DNA from: Nitrospira sp. CG24D | Lineage (GTDB): Bacteria > Nitrospirota > Nitrospiria > Nitrospirales > Nitrospiraceae | Direction of reading: 5' to 3' | Assembly (NCBI GenBank): GCA_002869855.2 | Contig: NEWQ02000015.1 | Span: forward strand, 94,458-158,457 | Length of the DNA: 64,000 nucleotides | Part shown: positions 63,977 to 64,000 of the stretch, in pieces | How positions within the stretch are numbered: position 1 is the stretch's first letter | Layout of the letters: the number at the start of each line of letters is the position of its first letter | The notes under the pieces: model-generated | Told to the model about the DNA's origin: nothing | Databases searched by the model: none | Seen by the model: only the letters and a program-made list of their open reading frames with translations | Program-made: the position numbers and the translations under genes

Positions 63977-64000
63977 ATGGCACTTTTTCTCGCACTCTAT
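63977..64000 (+). CDS. start of a gene cut by the window end
   Basis: ATG 63977 follows GGGAGG at 6 nt. Eight codons (MALFLALY) are visible before the edge. The product cannot be named. It is divergent from the Anbu operon. Confidence 0.4.

Overview
The window is about 58 to 60% G+C, bacterial and densely coded. It looks like a member of the Nitrospirota (Nitrospira-like). This is inferred from the gene mix: a proteobacterial-style che set with CheZ, a short flagellin, a heme-type sensor, an Anbu operon and large glycosyltransferase fusions. No database search was possible. No rRNA, tRNA, CRISPR array or insertion sequence was seen.

Region 1 (1-18921, plus strand) is a sugar and surface-glycan island. 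It holds the end of a heptose-phosphate kinase (hddA-like), a heptose-1-P guanylyltransferase (hddC-like), an aminotransferase, two B12-type radical SAM enzymes flanking a ThDP enzyme, a 2192-residue multi-glycosyltransferase/methyltransferase, two GT9 heptosyltransferase-like proteins and a CgeB-like glycosyltransferase. It runs directly into the flagellin gene, so flagellin (or cell-surface) glycosylation is the likely role.

Region 2 (18971-25496) is the flagellar filament cluster: a sigma-28 promoter, flagellin, FlaG, FliD, FliS, a FliT-like protein, a truncated FlgM-like protein, a GGDEF diguanylate cyclase and a PilZ protein. Region 3 (25594-37334) has a MinD-like ATPase divergent from an HTH protein, then cheR-cheY-cheZ-cheA-cheV-cheB-mcp-cheW and motAB. 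Region 4 (37697-41582) has a DUF420 membrane protein and a partner-switching module (two STAS proteins, REC-SpoIIE phosphatase, HPt, REC-HATPase).

Region 5 (42195-50548) is a phosphate-starvation locus. A plus-strand cluster of small membrane, CBS and PsiE-like proteins faces a minus-strand pstS-pstC-pstA-pstB-phoU operon and a second PstS with a lipoprotein. Both transcription units are preceded by direct repeats of GTTAAC-like hexamers with an 11-nt period, read as Pho boxes. Region 6 (50671-59275) is a mixed accessory stretch: ferritin-like protein, CBS protein, pterin dehydratase, methyltransferase, OsmC, a hicB-hicA pair in which hicA carries an in-frame stop, two duplicated small membrane peptides, an RRM protein, a heme-motif DUF3365 protein, an ATP-grasp/metallopeptidase pair and an FAD monooxygenase broken by an amber codon. 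Region 7 (59494-63790) has a lipoprotein and the Anbu operon (circularly permuted ATP-grasp, alpha-E, Anbu).

The most unusual structural signal is a set of three long intergenic hairpins (28938-29012, 36452-36522, 41601-41693). Both arms of each are tandem arrays of degenerate 7-mers or 9-mers, and all three lie between or beside co-directional motility and signalling genes.
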